NCBI GenBank assembly: GCA_036571765.1
Contig: BROE01000020.1
Coordinates: forward strand, 2,169,130-2,233,129
DNA: 64,000 bases
Direction of reading: 5' to 3'
Origin: Plecoglossus altivelis
Taxonomy: Eukaryota; Chordata; Actinopteri; Osmeriformes; Plecoglossidae
The notes beneath the pieces were generated by a model, which saw only the letters and a program-made list of their open reading frames with translations, had not been told where the DNA came from and ran no database searches. How positions within the stretch are numbered: position 1 is the stretch's first letter; every line of letters starts with the position of its first letter. Position numbers and translations under genes: made by a program. Positions 1-14,113 of the stretch are shown piece after piece.

Positions 1-3000
1 TTCTGTATGATTACTGTGTTGCAAATGTGTTGACAACACACATGACCATCTCCTGGAGACACCAGTTTTACATCCAAGGAATTACATGTTTTATGGCATA
101 CCCGGACAATTAACAGGCTGTCCCATATGAGGTCAACCAAAATCTTAAAATAAATACACATGTTGAGCTGTAGGAAATCTGCTGTCTTGAAAGACTACAG
201 TGATCAGGCAATTCATGAATATGCACTTATGCAGCCTCACTGACAGGAAACACTGAGTTTGCTGTTGATTATCCCTCAAGAATGTCTGGTCATGGTCAAA
301 AACGGAAGGGTGATACTGAATGTTTGGTTTTTAACAAGGCGTTCTGTTTACTGAAGTCAAAGACAAAGCTGTGTTCTTAGTTTGTGGAGAACAGGTCGCA
401 GTGTCGAAGGATTACAATTTGAATCGGCACTAGGGGACTAAACAGACAGAAAAATTCAAGAACTTGACTGATACCATGGCCACGGACAGTTGCTGGTTTG
501 GTAGTTAAGTTGCAGACCTTGATGATCACCTGTAAGCTGTCCTTTGCATATCTACCTCAGACATTCAACTAGACTTCTATGCACTTGATCAAGCCCAAGA
601 CAGACTGGAGTTTTCTCACCAAAACTATCTGAACTGAATTGGAAAATGTTGAAAGCACTTATTGATTTGTATAAAGTTAATCAATTGCTGATCTGTATTG
701 ACATAAATCTTACAGATTTTTCATGAAGATTTAAAGGTAATTTTTTATGACACTCTTCAAATATTTTCATATCCTTATTGTAACAAGTAATACCTGTAGC
801 TGAAAACCATATCATTTACAGTTTTCTTATGAAGTAATTAAATTAATATTGAGCTAAATTAAGATCAGTTTATTGGTTCAGCCCACCACCATGGACCCTG
901 ATGTGGCCCTATGAGAAAACGAATTGCCCACCCTAGGGGGACTACTAGTTTGAACAAATCCATGAGGAAACGATTACTTTCCACTATGCTGTGCAGAAAT
1001 GTTCTGACATTACTTACATAATCATTCACTAATCAAGTTCCGTCATCTGTTTTAATGTCTCATTTGTAAAGAGTGAACAACATTCCTCGATCTGCTTCCA
1101 AATCAAATTGTTAGAAAAGAATACCTGTTCTTTAAGAAACAGATGAACTTGAATAGCATCAATTAAAATTGTATGGTCTCATACTGAATGAAACCTGCAA
1201 ACATGCGGCAAGTACAAACCAAATAAGCACTGTTTTATTTATTATGTATCTGTCACAGAACTAAATAAGAAGATGAACCATGTGTACAAAGATATATAAA
1301 TATAGAGTTGTATCCCTGGTTTGGGGTTCGCTCCACATGTTTCCATTCAACAATAGCACCCTATACTTACAGTAAGGCATTTCTTCCTCATCCCATGCCG
1401 CAAAATGGAGCATCTCAATAAGACAGCCATTGCACCATAACTTAGCCTTGTGCTTTTTTACTTTAAGGCATCCTCCTGGTAAAACTGTGTGATTCTCTGC
1501 ATGTATTCAGAGGTTATTTATATGGGGAGCAGAGAAAAAAGATGCAGGCAGCAATCCCAGAGTGCTGCGCGCACAGCGTTCTGGGCTACAGCTGTGGCCG
1601 CTATATCTAGATCCAGGGCAGATAAGAAACTCTGATGTAAAGAGACACGCAGCGATGTGGCATGCAAACACGCGTGTCCGCACACAAACACAACAAAATG
1701 AAGCCCCACAAATTGACATGAACACGAGCACATACATGTACAGTATATGCACATAAAGCCTAGCACACAGGCATAAACACTGACATGCAAGTACACAGAC
1801 AAACAGATTTACTTAAATGAGTTTGTGTGCATACCCAGACTGACAGACACACATACACTTCAGAAAGACACCATTTGTAGCCTAAACTGACACTGTTGAA
1901 GTACTTTGTGCTTTGGCAGGTCTACAGTGTTCTGTAAAGAGTAACCCATCTGTACCAGATAAAGACTACCATGACTTACGTTCTGAAGTAGAAGAATCCA
2001 AACGTATATTACAATGTTAACACATCACAACAGTCATCAAGCGTTGGCAAAACTGTTTATCTTTGAATCAACCTTCTACATAAGGTTGACCAAATGAACC
2101 TGTACTGAATTATGCTGCTAAGAGAATCCCAATGAGCAGGAAACCTACCAAAGTACAAATTTGTTGTCTTATGCAGGCGTGGTAAAATGTTTTTTCTTTC
2201 TAAATTTTTGACCTAAGCCTTACTACTAAGGGCAATTACTTGAGTCAAGTAAGACAATTAAGTATGGGCAAAAATGTAATGTGCAAACAACCAGACCTGG
2301 GTCAAATACATGTGTAAACATCACTAGTTATAAGCATTAATTTGGTATTAAAATGTTCTTAGTTTAATGAAGACAATGTAAAAATCCGAGGACAAGAATT
2401 ACACTTTCAGGTATTTGATTTTTTGTATTTAACCAAGTTTGACAAGCAATTCATAGCAGCATTAGGCCCCTTTCAAATGCATAGCTTGACCTTAAACAGC
2501 CAGAGGTTGTTCCAGTGGATATAAAATATTCATTCAAATGAACATGACCTTATTGTGAAAATGCAAACCAATGCAGCTTCCTGCTTTGACAGGAAGGGGT
2601 CAAGGAGCCCTTCAAGGAACCAAGACAGGGTCCCAAAGTAGATCAAATCCACAAGGCAGCCTTTTCAATCCCCAAGTGACGTTAATATAATGCTCTAATG
2701 GCCCTCTGTCAATGACGTTGAATGTGCTGTTGTTATGGCAACTTTAGTCAAGAGAGTGAGATGAATGTGAGGATATATAGCAAGTACTTTATACAATGCA
2801 CAGTACATAACTCAGCAACAGTTTGTAACCTGGACTCAGAAACCTTATCTGAAGATGTCCAACAAATTTGGTGTCATGTAACCGCTGGTAAGGGCTGCAG
2901 AAAACAGAAATGTGTTTTGGCAAATAACTTTTGAGTTTGCCTTTTTAAAGTATTTCCTTTGTCCTGTGGTATCTTGGGAGATCCCATATCTGACATATTA

Positions 3001-3401
3001 ACGTTATGATATCAACCATATTGATGCGACTTCCATTTTGAATATATGAAAAAAAGATCTTTGGCAAATTTGCTGTACAGCACTAAACCAAACCAAACCT
3101 TACAAAAGTTGTCACATGGTTTTTAGATTTTCAAAATTGTTTGTCCAGATCAGCAAATCAATTTTGGCAACAGAGCCTGCTAAACGGGAAGTTGGGTTTT
3201 GGTTTGGGTTCTCAGCAAATTTTTAATGGGTTCACACATCACTTGCATATATATACTTTTTTTTAGGGTCATTTGATCTACTTGGCCCCTTCATTGCTGC
3301 TTGCATCCATATTTGTAAACTGATTTTATTTGAGACTGATTTTTTTCAACCCATGAGAAACTTTATTTTTCAAGATAGACATGTCAAAGAAAGCTTTAGC
3401 A
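1..3401. other. Non-coding, no gene seen
   Basis: AT-rich unique-looking sequence. The open frames near 1507-1802 follow ACAC/TGTG-rich sequence and are open on both strands, so I do not call them. 2722-2934 shows no recognisable domain. Confidence 0.6.
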
Positions 3402-3655
3402 CACATTCTTTGCACATGAACAGTACTCTTTGCACATGTACAGCATTCTTTGCACATGACCAGTATTCATTGGAAAGTATTCGTATAGATTGCATTTTTT
3501 TTTATTTTTAGTTTATTTATAGGAATTTTTTTATATATATGTACTTGATTGCTGTATGCCTGTACTTATGTAGCACCGTGGCTCTGTGAGGCACGACATT
3601 TCGTTCCACTGCATGTGGCGGAATGACAATAAAGCTCAACTTAAGCTTGAACTTG
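3402..3655 (+). repeat. LINE-tail-like repeat with 20-bp TTTGCACA units
   Basis: A 20-bp unit containing TTCTTTGCACATG is repeated at a strict 20-bp period from about 3402 to 3475 (three good copies and one decayed). It is followed from about 3560 by the conserved block CACCGTGGCTCTGTGAGGCA, ACATTTCGTTCCACTGCATG, and a polyadenylation-like ACAATAAAGCTCAACTT tail ending in TTGAACTTGAA. The same block occurs at 43565 and, inverted, at 55380-55480. I read it as a 5'-truncated 3' UTR of a LINE or SINE. Confidence 0.75.
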
Positions 3656-6600
3656 AAACAGAAGTGCAAGACTAACAATCACAGTGTTCAAAAGCTGGCC
3701 TGTTCTGTGAAACACAACTTAGTTGACTGTGTTTTGGATCGTTTCTGATCATTCTATGCTATTAGGATCTATTGGATGCTTAGCATGTGCTCTGAATGGA
3801 CAACTATCTGTTCCATGTAACATTAAGTAATGGGAATGAAAAAGGCAGAAGAGGACATGGAACAATCAACATACTCCCATACAGTAAACATTTGAGACAG
3901 ACATGAGCAGACATGCCTCAAGCTAATTCAGTTTGGACTTATTCACAGGGCATGTTGAGCTTGGTCAAATACAAAAATAGTACACCCATCCTTGTCTCTT
4001 TGTTTGAAAGAAAGTTAGTCTGATGAATGATGTATAGAACCCAAGAAGTGTTGAATCAAGTTGTATTACGTCAATCCCATGACAGGAACAAAGCATGGAA
4101 GGAAGGAATGCAGTAGACAGGCGGGCAGGCAGGCGGGCAGGCGGACGGACGAATGGACGGATGGTCGGACTAAAGACAGGGAAGACTTGGTGACACTGAA
4201 CTCAGTGATAAAAGGAACAGATTTCTGCTCAAAGCAAAACCCAGACCAACATCCAAGAAAGACATGCAGGTATGTGATGCTGTATGAATTTACAGTCAGA
4301 CACGTACACAATAAAAAAAACAGAAACTCCTGTCATCTTACTTCAAAACGATGGAGAAATAAAACATACAAAAGATGACTAAACAAGTCACTCACCCACT
4401 ACTAAGCTAGCCAACCAATTGATTGATTGTCACACCAATCCACTATCTATCTAATAAAGAAGCCAACCTAAGGGTGTTGAGGATACAACTCAGATGGGGC
4501 ACATGTATGGAGCATCTTATCTCCTCACAACAGCATGGCTGGCAGAAGTCTGGCTTTGACACATAATGGCTGTGTGTTTGTGTGTGTGTGAATTAGTGCA
4601 TGTGTGAAGAAAACTATTCTGGAGCTTACTGCCCATAGAAAACTGTGAGAGCAAACAGAGGATGAAAATCATGATGCATTTGATTTGTTTTGGATCCGAC
4701 ATTAGTAAATTGATCTTCCTATCTGCAACAGGAATTGACTTAAGAAAACTGAGAATGATGGATTAAGATTTCGGCCATTCTTAGGAATCTCTTCATATTC
4801 ATACAGAGTACTGTATACCTTTTAAGCCATTTAGTAGAAAATATAATATGCCCTCCTCAAAGCTGTCCGTATTATGTATGTGCCCCCATAGAGCGTAATT
4901 TGTGAGTTTCTATATGCATCTATATGCTTCCATATGTCAGAGACATTCTAATCACATTGCTATAGCCTTGAGTGAGAAGGGCAAAACATGAATAAAAGTC
5001 TCCACCGAAATGATATTTCCGGTAACACAGCCACCACAAGTTCTCATATCAACATTCAGATGGACCACTCTTTAAGAGAAGGACTGGATGCAGTGCAGTT
5101 CCTTGAGAATCTGCTAAGCCAGTTTATCAATTATGTATGTTGTTTTTGCACGTCTTATTTCTGTATGAAGGATGACAGATTGTGCTAATCAAAAGTAAAT
5201 AACTTTTCTCTTATTTGCGTGTCCTTGGAGCTCCACTCTAATCTTTATGTTAACAAGGGTTGATGGTTACTAACGACAAATTCATGAAAAATGCATTATG
5301 AGTGTGAAGATTGGGTTACAAACCAAGACTTTCCAGTCAGATAATATATTTGGTCGTTTAACATGACTAAAATCAAACCATCAATTTCAATAGATTCCCA
5401 TACTACCAAGATTCAACCAACCAAAGGAACAACATGCAATAGCCTTATAAATCAATCTATCAACTTACATTGGTAGATCAATTTCTGGGAGGCAGTATCG
5501 TGATAAATTGTGTTTTCTGGGGAAAGAGAAGAAAACAAAAATGAACCTTCACTGTTGACCAAATACAGTTACAAAAAGAGCAATATTTTCTTTTTCACAC
5601 AAGCCAAGCAAAAATACACATGCTTACTTTGACAATACACAGGTTTTGTCCTGCACCATCTCAAATTGAGTTCTTAAGAGTAACTTGTTTGGAGGCTAAA
5701 GGCAAAGTAGCAGAAAGCAGCTCTACCCTGCAATATGCTGTAACATTATGTGGCCTACTTTCATGATTATCACTCTTTATACTGTCTATCTCCCCCTAGA
5801 TATCTCCATCTGACAAGACAGGTTACATCTTCATCAAATTCAACTGCCTTGACATTTTATAGAGGTTATTTCAAATATAACATGATTAGATCTCAAGAGG
5901 AATCTCAAATTACAAGATATCATGTGTCCCAATGACACACACAGCCATTTGAAGAATGTTCTATTGCATTATGTGTGTGTTTTTGTGTGTGGGGATATGT
6001 ATCTACGTTTGTGTGAATTGCTGAGTGTGTATGACACACTGAACACATTGCTGTAAGCAAAAAGTGAAGCAGTGTAGTATCACGTGACAGTGGAGGTCCA
6101 ATGTCCACCATCATTGTCTTACATATAGCATAGGTTTGGCTTTGTCCATTGACAATTGTGAATGTGTTACATTCTTTGTTTCTTTGACATTTTGTTCACT
6201 AGTGCACAGTGCCCATGATGCAGTCGGTGATTAACATGTCAGTGAAACACACAAATATAGATTCCTGGAATTAAAGATAGGGCACAGTGCCCGCGTTGAT
6301 GTCAGTGACACGGACAAATTGCTGGTGGTATAGACAGACAATCCACTGCCTGATATACAGCTGGAGATTACATTTCTTCTTAGCAGCTGTGGTATATTTT
6401 ATTTCAACTATTTATAAAATACATATTTCTCATTGAAATTCTCTGTCATCTCTTAAAACACTCATTAAACCTCCATATCATCTATTCTAGTCATTTATGC
6501 ACATCATTAAAGCAATTTCTCGTAATGTTAAACATATAGCCACAATTCAACATATTATTATGTAGAGGTGTTGCTATGTTCACATTAATGTGTGTGTTTT

Positions 6601-7589
6601 TCCTTTGTGCTATGCAATGCTGTACAGTAGTCTTGTATTTTCTGTACAGCATTTGCATAAATAAAGACACAACAACTGGCTGAGGAGACTAAATTCGTGC
6701 AAACATTGTTCCTGATGTATGCCGGTTTGTGGATTGCTATAGCCATGTCTCAAGAAATCGACCAGGGATGCTGAAGTGGAAGGAACACTGCCCATGTCAG
6801 TGGCACAGCTGGTGATTGTAATGTCATAGCTGGTTTGGGTTTTAGAGTTCGTCCACATTTGAAATGTGCAAGAAGATTAAATAGAGAACATAGAAAACGT
6901 GCTAAATGTTTAAACTAAATAAATATACAATTTTTAGAAAACAGTGAGGTAATTTTGAATTTGATGGCAGCAACACGTCTCTAGAAAAGTTTGGAGAAGT
7001 CCATGGAGGTGTTTTTGAAGTCATGTGACGATTTACATTAAGGAATCATGCCTGTTTTATGCAGTGCCACCTGACTGCCTGAAGATTCAAATCAGAAAGA
7101 GTTTCATTTGCAATAAATGTTTGCACAGGAAGGTGCATACATTTGACAGGAAAATGCATGCATTCAACATATATGAATCTTAAATGAGTAGTCTAACTAA
7201 TACAAAGGGGCATAAGAATGCTAAAGCAATTTAGAATAAAATAAAATATTAAATAGCTGTGATATACAACATACAAATGCAAATATGGCAACACAGTGCA
7301 AATATGAGAAGGTGTAATCGTGCAGATAGTGTGGCCTTGTCGAAGAGGTCAGCAGTAGATTGAAAGAAACTTTTTGTGGTGTGAGATTTTGTCCTGATAG
7401 ACTGTAGCCTTCTGACACAATTTTGAGTATCTGGAACAGCTTCCTTCTTCTCCAACCACAACCATCTTAGTTCTGCTGACCAAGGTTTGTCATTGTTGAG
7501 ATTCAGATCTTTTATGTCAAATTACAGGTATTTGTAGTACCTTACACAGATTTCTACAGATTCTTCTTAAAGAGATATTTAAAGCCATA
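3656..7589. other. Non-coding, no gene seen apart from simple repeats
   Basis: Contains the tetranucleotide repeat at 4108 and TG-rich tracts near 4570 and 5970. The words GCACAGTGCCC recur near 6204 and 6281 with similar following sequence. Nothing here translates into a known family. Confidence 0.6.
4108..4170 (+). repeat. GGCA/GGAC-type tetranucleotide repeat
   Basis: A run of GGCGGGCAGGCAGGCGGGCA type units passes into GGACGGACGAATGGACGGAT units. It is a compound, imperfect tetranucleotide microsatellite. Open frames across it on both strands are a by-product of the repeat. Confidence 0.85.
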
Positions 7590-7930
7590 TTAAGTTGAGG
7601 ACCATGATTCTGAAATGGTTCCACAATATCAAAGAAAATATGTGGAGGGAGCAGACTGTTCAAACTGCCAAATGTCAGCCTTGAAACCTCAATGACTTAC
7701 TGAGAAGATCTTCAATGAGGAGTGGGACCAAATCCATTCTGAGATGTGTGCAAACCTAGTGGCCAATTACCAAGAAACATCTGACCTCTATGATTGCCAA
7801 CTAGGGTTTTGCCATCAAGTAAGTGGTCATATTTTGTGTTTATAATTGGTCACTAAGTCAAATTTTGCAGAGAGGTCAAATTCTTATTTAACTCATTAAA
7901 ATTCAAATCAATGTATAACCATTTTGACAT
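7590..7930 (+). mobile_element. C-terminal and 3' remnant of a Tc1-like element
   Basis: Translation of 7699-7818 gives EKIFNEEWDQIHSEMCANLV then NYQETSDLYDCQLGFCHQ, the C-terminal end of a fish Tc1 transposase. It is followed by GTCAAATTCTTATTTAACTC and AAATCAATGTATAACCATTT, the usual sequence leading to the right end of these elements. No left half is present. Confidence 0.75.
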
Positions 7931-10900
7931 GCATTTGTGATTGAACAAAAAAGGCTAAACTAAACACTGAGACAATCATAAAATACTGCAAGACAAATTC
8001 ATTAATTCCCTGTTAGTAATAGTCTTGTTTACCAAATAACTCACACAAATAGTCACCAGATTGCTTGTCAATGCCATTGAGAAACATATCCAGCAGACTC
8101 CATCCATTTACAGCCCTGCCTTGGCTTAGCAAAAAACCCTGAAGAAAATATCATATTCAAGAGCAGGACGTAGATCCCATAATAATAACCAATACTATGG
8201 TAACATGATAAAAAGGACATTATTAGAAACAGCTGGTGCATTATGTGCTCCATGTCAATTGCTCTTGAGGTTCTTTCAGGGCTGGGGCTCTCACAGCACT
8301 CTGCGGAACCACAGTGTGGGGAGCAAGGAAGGGGCACTGTATTCTGTATGGGATGCAGCCCCCACCTTCGTGTTGGGTGGCAAAAGGTGACATCTGCATG
8401 ATAACAGCACTGGCACAGTTTTGCCACTTTTGAGTTGTTTGAATCTTTAGATAAACAGAGGCTGACATGTTTTTGAAATATGTTGAAAACCTGATATACA
8501 ATATGTAGGCTACTAGATAGGGATACATATTTGGTATCTTATACAGATCTCATCACTGTGTGCTTTGATCAGCTATTCTAGAATTCTTTGTTGGTAATCA
8601 ATGGTTTATATTTGACAATTCTTGCAGTACTCAGCTACAAGTGTGCCAGGCTTTGTGTGGCTGCTTCTCATGGGTAATATGGTTGACATGTAAACAGATA
8701 CCCACAGTAAATCTCATTAATGTCCAGTCCTATGGCGACTTGCTTCAGGATGTACAATTAGACAGAAATCAATCAATTAAATAAACCGTTTAATTCTATC
8801 AGGGTCCCACTGACTTACTGATCACTCCACAGAAGACAACTTCACAGACCATCAACTCTACAAGGGATAATCCATTAAGTCCTGACAAGTACACTATTCA
8901 TTCAGAAACAGTTTGGCATTCTATGTCTCGATCAGTCTGGATCTGGTTTGAAAATGATCTGGTCTGAAAAGGAACACACAGATCTCAATGTGTGTCTCAG
9001 GAGTAAGACTAGACATTTAAACTGAAAGGGAGTTTGGCAGCGTACCATTTTAGCAATATATACGATCAATGTTAAAAACCACGTTTGTAGTCATTTTTCT
9101 TTGTATTTTCCTCTTTTAATTAGCCATAAATGTACTTTTAAAGGCTGAAGAGACCAGTGAAACTGTAGGTTTTGTAACTCATCCACAGTGATCTATAGCA
9201 AAGGTTTCAGTTATGATAACTACAAATCGATCCAAACCGATCTGCATTATATAAGAGTGTCTGTAAATTTTTATTGTTTAAGTCACATAATAAAAAAGAA
9301 ATTCTGCTATTGAAGACACCAGATGGAAATTGTTGAACTGAAGATAAGTGTTTTAGTCATGAACTAGTTCTCTTTCACTCTCCCTCATTTGGTCTCTCTC
9401 TCTTTCTATGTCTATTTTCTCTGTTCTTCTCTCTCACTACTGACATTTTTAGGACAGTGTATCCAGCACCAAATTCTCAGAATAGACATTGACTAAGAAA
9501 CAAACAGCACATTTTATTCCCAGCAAATATATCTGTGAAAAATAAAGTAGAATGGATGGAAATTATTATTTTAGTATTCAGAAAAAAATTGTAAAGAGGT
9601 TGTCCAGTTGTCAGCTGAAGAACTATAGTGTTAATTATGATCAAAGTAAAATAATGAAATGAAACAAAATGGTGACTATCCCTAAAAAGCCAAATTTCTC
9701 TATGAACAGTAAAGAGATTACTGCGAAGCACAGCTTTATGTGCAGAAGTGTGAACATTTCTTTGTTTGCTATTTTGTCTGACCCAGGAGGAAGAGTTGAT
9801 AAAGCAAGAGCATACTATAAAATATGATCAATAAGTCAACTCAAGCAAACCAAGTATCCTTGGCCTCAGAAGACAGCAATAGAAATGTATTGATATTAAC
9901 CTTCAATAGAAATTTACAGAATATCACCTCTGGTACTCATCTACATATACACAGATATAGTTATAGAAACAGTTCTTCGCCTGCCCATCGTAGTTATAAG
10001 CGATGAGCAGATGCATATTAGACACACCGACAAATACAGCAACTTCTTGTTAGGCTTTGAGGGTGAGTCATGCAAAGTTCAATTCCCCTTCTGAGAGTGG
10101 CTTCAAAACGCAAAGTGGATTGTGAACACTCACTACTTAAAGTTACTTAAAAGGTAAAACAGACAAGACACTATGTGATATTAAAGCACACAATTAAACA
10201 ATGCCATGTATAAAGTGGCTCTCTAATAATAGGTGGCTAAAAATAATGTTAGGTGATGACACAACATGTGCGTTTAAAAAGACAGATTAATAACTTTGAC
10301 CACCTGATGTTCTACTCCCTAAGTGAATGTGATTGTGTTTAAGGACAATATTTGGTAATATATTGGTAATTTATTTGGCAATATTTGGTACTACATAGCA
10401 TTCATGTTTTGGTGGTTCGAATTATCTTTCCAGAAAGTGAACACTGGTTTGACACAAAACAGAGTTCTCAAACACATACACATTACATATTTATGCATTT
10501 ACAAGGCATTGTGGGTTTTCAGTTTTTTGAGTGAAAGCCTGTGAAAGCCATCTTTTTTGTAGTGAGGGCATTTTCCCTTAAAAATACAATATTTCGTAAA
10601 TTTCTTCACAAGGTAAGATACTATTCTGAAGGTCATTTATTAAGGGTAACAAACCAACAGATGAATGCAATAACAAACAAGAACTGTTACATGGCTGAGC
10701 GATACCCACAAATTACATTGCCCAAAGCTTGTTCTCCCATTGTGTAACTTGACAGTGGCTAGCAAAACAGTAGCAGGTTGGAGATTCTGCTGTGAAGCCA
10801 CTATGAAGGAATACATGAGATGTATAGCACAGTCAACACAAGAATCCATTGTCCCCTGCATGGAAGCAAGGGAATTTCAATGAATGTTGTTCAAAGTTAT

Positions 10901-11586
10901 GGCTCCCATGTTAAATCCCTTAGCCTTCCAACCAAATAATATTATACTGGATTATATACAGTACACCAAATCAGTCTATGTTCATAAGTAGACTTGACTA
11001 ATATATACAGTGTGTATTGCTCTGTTTCTCACCTTACTTGCATGGGTGCAACTGTTAGCGAGGAACATCAAGGACATCGAAAGAAGGTGTTGCTATCCTT
11101 GGAGTTGAAATGCTAAAGTATCCCATTATACAATTATTTGTAGTTAGTCATTAGTAGTATTATTATTAGTTATTTGCATTATTTTTGTACGTTAAACTCT
11201 AAAATGATTAAAAATTATTAGGATGATATGCTTCATTCTAACAGTAAGCAAGTTTGAAGACATCTGAACTGTCCTCAAGTGCAAGCCGTAACATCTGTTC
11301 ATGATTTCTGTTTATGTTAAACAATGTTTGTGAATTGCACAAGGCTATGAGCAGGTGTTCCTTGGAAGCCAGTTGAATCACAAGCTTGCAGTTAATGTAA
11401 TCACTTAACGTGTCTAAACTAAGAGGAAACTGAAGTTGAAGTGAGGAGTTGAAAAAATAATTTCAGGCGTTTTACACCGGAATTTAGATTTAAATAATTT
11501 AACAAGGAACATTGTTTTCACTTTCAATTCCTGAAGTCAAAATATCATTTTATTCTGTCATAAGTCATTTGGATTGCTTGTTTGTA
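7931..11586. other. Non-coding, no gene I can support
   Basis: The only exon-like stretch is about 8280-8388 (acceptor TTCTTTCAG, donor AAAAG|GTGACA, open on plus), discussed as a finding. The rest is AT-rich with short CT-rich tracts near 9370-9440. Confidence 0.55.
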
Positions 11587-13194
11587 CAACGCACAAATCA
11601 GAAAATGTTGGGACAGTATGGAAAACACACAAACATAAAGTAGTGATTTCTAAGTTTACTTTGACTTCTATTTCATTGCAGACAATACAAAAGCACATTA
11701 TTTAATGTGTCCCTCATGATTTTTATTGTTTTTTCTTTAAAAAAACTAACTAAATTCCTATTTTGGTTCTTGCGACTCATTTAAAAATGTTGAAACACTA
11801 AAGCATTTACCACTTTGTAATGTTGCCTTTCCTTTTCACAACACTTAAGACGTTTAGGGCCTGAAGACACCAAGTAATGCAGTGTTTCAGGTGTAATTTT
11901 GTCCCATTCTTGCTGCAAACAAGTCTTAATGTGGGCAACAGTACGATGTTTTCATTGTCGCATTTTGCACTTCAAAATGCCCAACACATTCTCTATTGGA
12001 GACAGGTTGAGACTTCAGGCAGGCCAGTCAAGTACATGTATCCTCTTCCTCCGCAGCCAGGACTTTGTAATGTGTGCAGAATGTAGTTTTGCATTATCTT
12101 GCTGAAATATGCATGGACGTCCCTGGAAAAGATGTCATCTTGAAGGCAACAATTGTTGCCCAAATTGTAACCCAATTGTAACCCAAAATCTCTATGTACT
12201 TTTCAGCATTAATGGTGCCATCACAGAAGTGTAAGTCACCTTTGCCAAGGGCACTGACACAACCCCATACAATTACAGACCAGGCTTTTGGACTTGTTGC
12301 TGGTAACAGTCTGGATGATCCTTTTCTTCTTTAGTCTGGCACACACGGCGTCCATTTGTCCCCAAAATACCTGAAATACTGATTCACCTGACCACAGTAA
12401 ACGTTTCCATTGTGTGATGGTCCATCCCAGTTGCCTCCAAGTCCAGAGAAGTCAACAGTGCTTCTGGACAATTAACATAGGGCTACTTTTGGCACAGTAC
12501 AGTTTTAACTGGCATTTGTGGATGTAACTATGTATTATGGTACTTGACCAAGGTTTGCCAAAGTGGTCCAGAGCCCATGTGGTGATTTCGCTTATAGATG
12601 AATGACGACTCTTAATGCAGTGCCGCCTGAGGGATCAGAGATCACGGTTGTTCATCTTAGGCTTGCACCCTTGTCCTTTACCCACTGAAATTCCTCCACA
12701 TTCCTTGAATCTTTTAATTATGTTATGCTCTGTTGGAGGTGAAATAAGCAAATATCTTCCTATCTTTCTTTGAGGAACATTGTTTTTAAACATTTCAATC
12801 ATTTTCTCAAGTTTTTGTTGGCAAACTGGTGATCCTCCGCCCATCTCGCTCCTAAACGTCTAGACCTGTCTTGGATGCTGCTTTTGTACCAAATTATAAT
12901 TACAATCACCTGTTGACATCACTTGTTTCAAATCACATCATTATTTAACCAATTTTTCTGTTTATATCCCTACATTTATACTGTCACAACCTTTTTTGGA
13001 ATGTGTTGCAGGACTAAATGACAGTTAAGTTTGTATTTTACAAATGAAATTAAGTTGATCAGACAAAACATAAAATATTTCGTGTTCACATTGTCTGCAC
13101 TGAAATACAAGTCAAAGTCAATTTAGAAATCACTACTTAGTTTTTTGGTTTGTGTTTTCCATACTGGCCCAACCTTTTCTGATTTAAGGTTGTG
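11587..13194 (-). mobile_element. Old Tc1-like transposon with inverted repeats
   Basis: Left AAATCAGAAAATGTTGGG (11595 on) and right CCCAACCTTTTCTGATTT (13168-13185) are inverted copies. The similarity continues inward for at least 100 bp (TAGTGATTTCTAA, CTTTGACTT, TATTTCA-TGCAGACAAT). TA dinucleotides flank near 11585 and 13195, but the outermost bases differ, so the limits are approximate. Inside lies a decayed minus-strand transposase. Divergence between the two repeats marks it as much older than the Tc1 at 52.4 kb. Confidence 0.88.
11800..12844 (-). pseudogene. Tc1 transposase remnant
   Basis: The minus strand starts with an HTH region (LEKMIEMFKNNVPQRKIGRY, HNIIKRFKECGG) at 12844-12635. 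Later blocks include RLLWSGESVFQVF near 12390, RPCIFQQDNAKLHSAH near 12100 and LSPIENVLG near 11990. The first catalytic Asp of the W-S-D-E box is Gly here (LWSGES), while the second Asp (QQDNAK) and the Glu (PIEN) remain. Stops and frameshifts are frequent. Confidence 0.88.
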
Positions 13195-14087
13195 TATAAT
13201 AAGTAATGTGTAGAGCATCATCTTGTCTCTTCACATAAATGTATTTGCATTGACTGCCGATTATGATGGTGGGACTGCTCAGGTAACACTAAATTTAAAA
13301 TCTTGAATTAATCAAAAACTGAATGTAAGACAGAGTGTCACATTTAATACAGTCAATTTTAGACTGAGGCCATGTCCACACTGGTAACCTACATTTCTGT
13401 TTGAAAATGTGTTGTCAATGCTAACATGATGTTTTTGTCCACAAAACTGAGCTTTTTGAAAACACATTTTATAAGTGGATACATTTGAAAATACCGTTTT
13501 TGTGTTGTAGTTTGTATTGAAGAAATTATGGGTTTTTATTCTGCATTCCATTTGTCAGCAGAAGTCTGGACTCTAAACTGGGAAATACATCAGATCCGAG
13601 TTTACTCGAGTTTATCGTGTTCCAGAATCCCTATTGAATCAAAGTCGTAAAACAAGATGGTGTAACATGTAATACAATCATAGTAGCTCAATTTTTGTAA
13701 ATTCAAGAGTCAAGAGCCAGCTGGAGGATATATGCAACTGCAAGCAAGTCTTTGCGACACCAGATGATACACATGAATGATGCTGTATTTCATAAATATT
13801 GACACTGTAGCAACATGTCCACAAACAAAGGTTGGACAGCACTTGTGACTAATTTCATGAGACATAAACATACAAAATAGCTTAAATATATAGTCAAACT
13901 ACATATTTTACTACTGTTGATATGCAGTGATCAACAGAACCAACTTGGATTTTGAACTCAGGGCTGTTTGGTTCCTCTTACTTAATGGCCTTACTTTATA
14001 AATCTGAAGAATGTTAAGAATGTACTTGCATTCTTAAGAAGAACATTCTTGCCAAGTGTCCTTGCACAAATGGTCTTGCAAGTAGTG
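13195..14087. other. Non-coding spacer between Tc1 and Rex3
   Basis: Unique AT-rich sequence. Open frames here show no domain. Confidence 0.6.
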
Positions 14088-14113
14088 ATGTCCATCCATC
14101 CATTATCTTCCGC

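Noticed and set aside
1507..1802. Overlapping minus-strand frames rich in Cys, Val and Met
   Set aside because: They translate ACAC/TGTG-rich sequence and are open in two frames of the same strand and on the other strand, a low-complexity artefact.
8068..8427. 119-codon minus-strand open frame
   Set aside because: It overlaps plus-strand frames of similar quality, is Cys/Pro-rich by composition and matches no family I know.
10060..10100. Possible tRNA-like B box (AAGTTCAATTCCCCTT)
   Set aside because: No matching A box, cloverleaf or SINE body could be found around it, so neither a tRNA gene nor a SINE is called.
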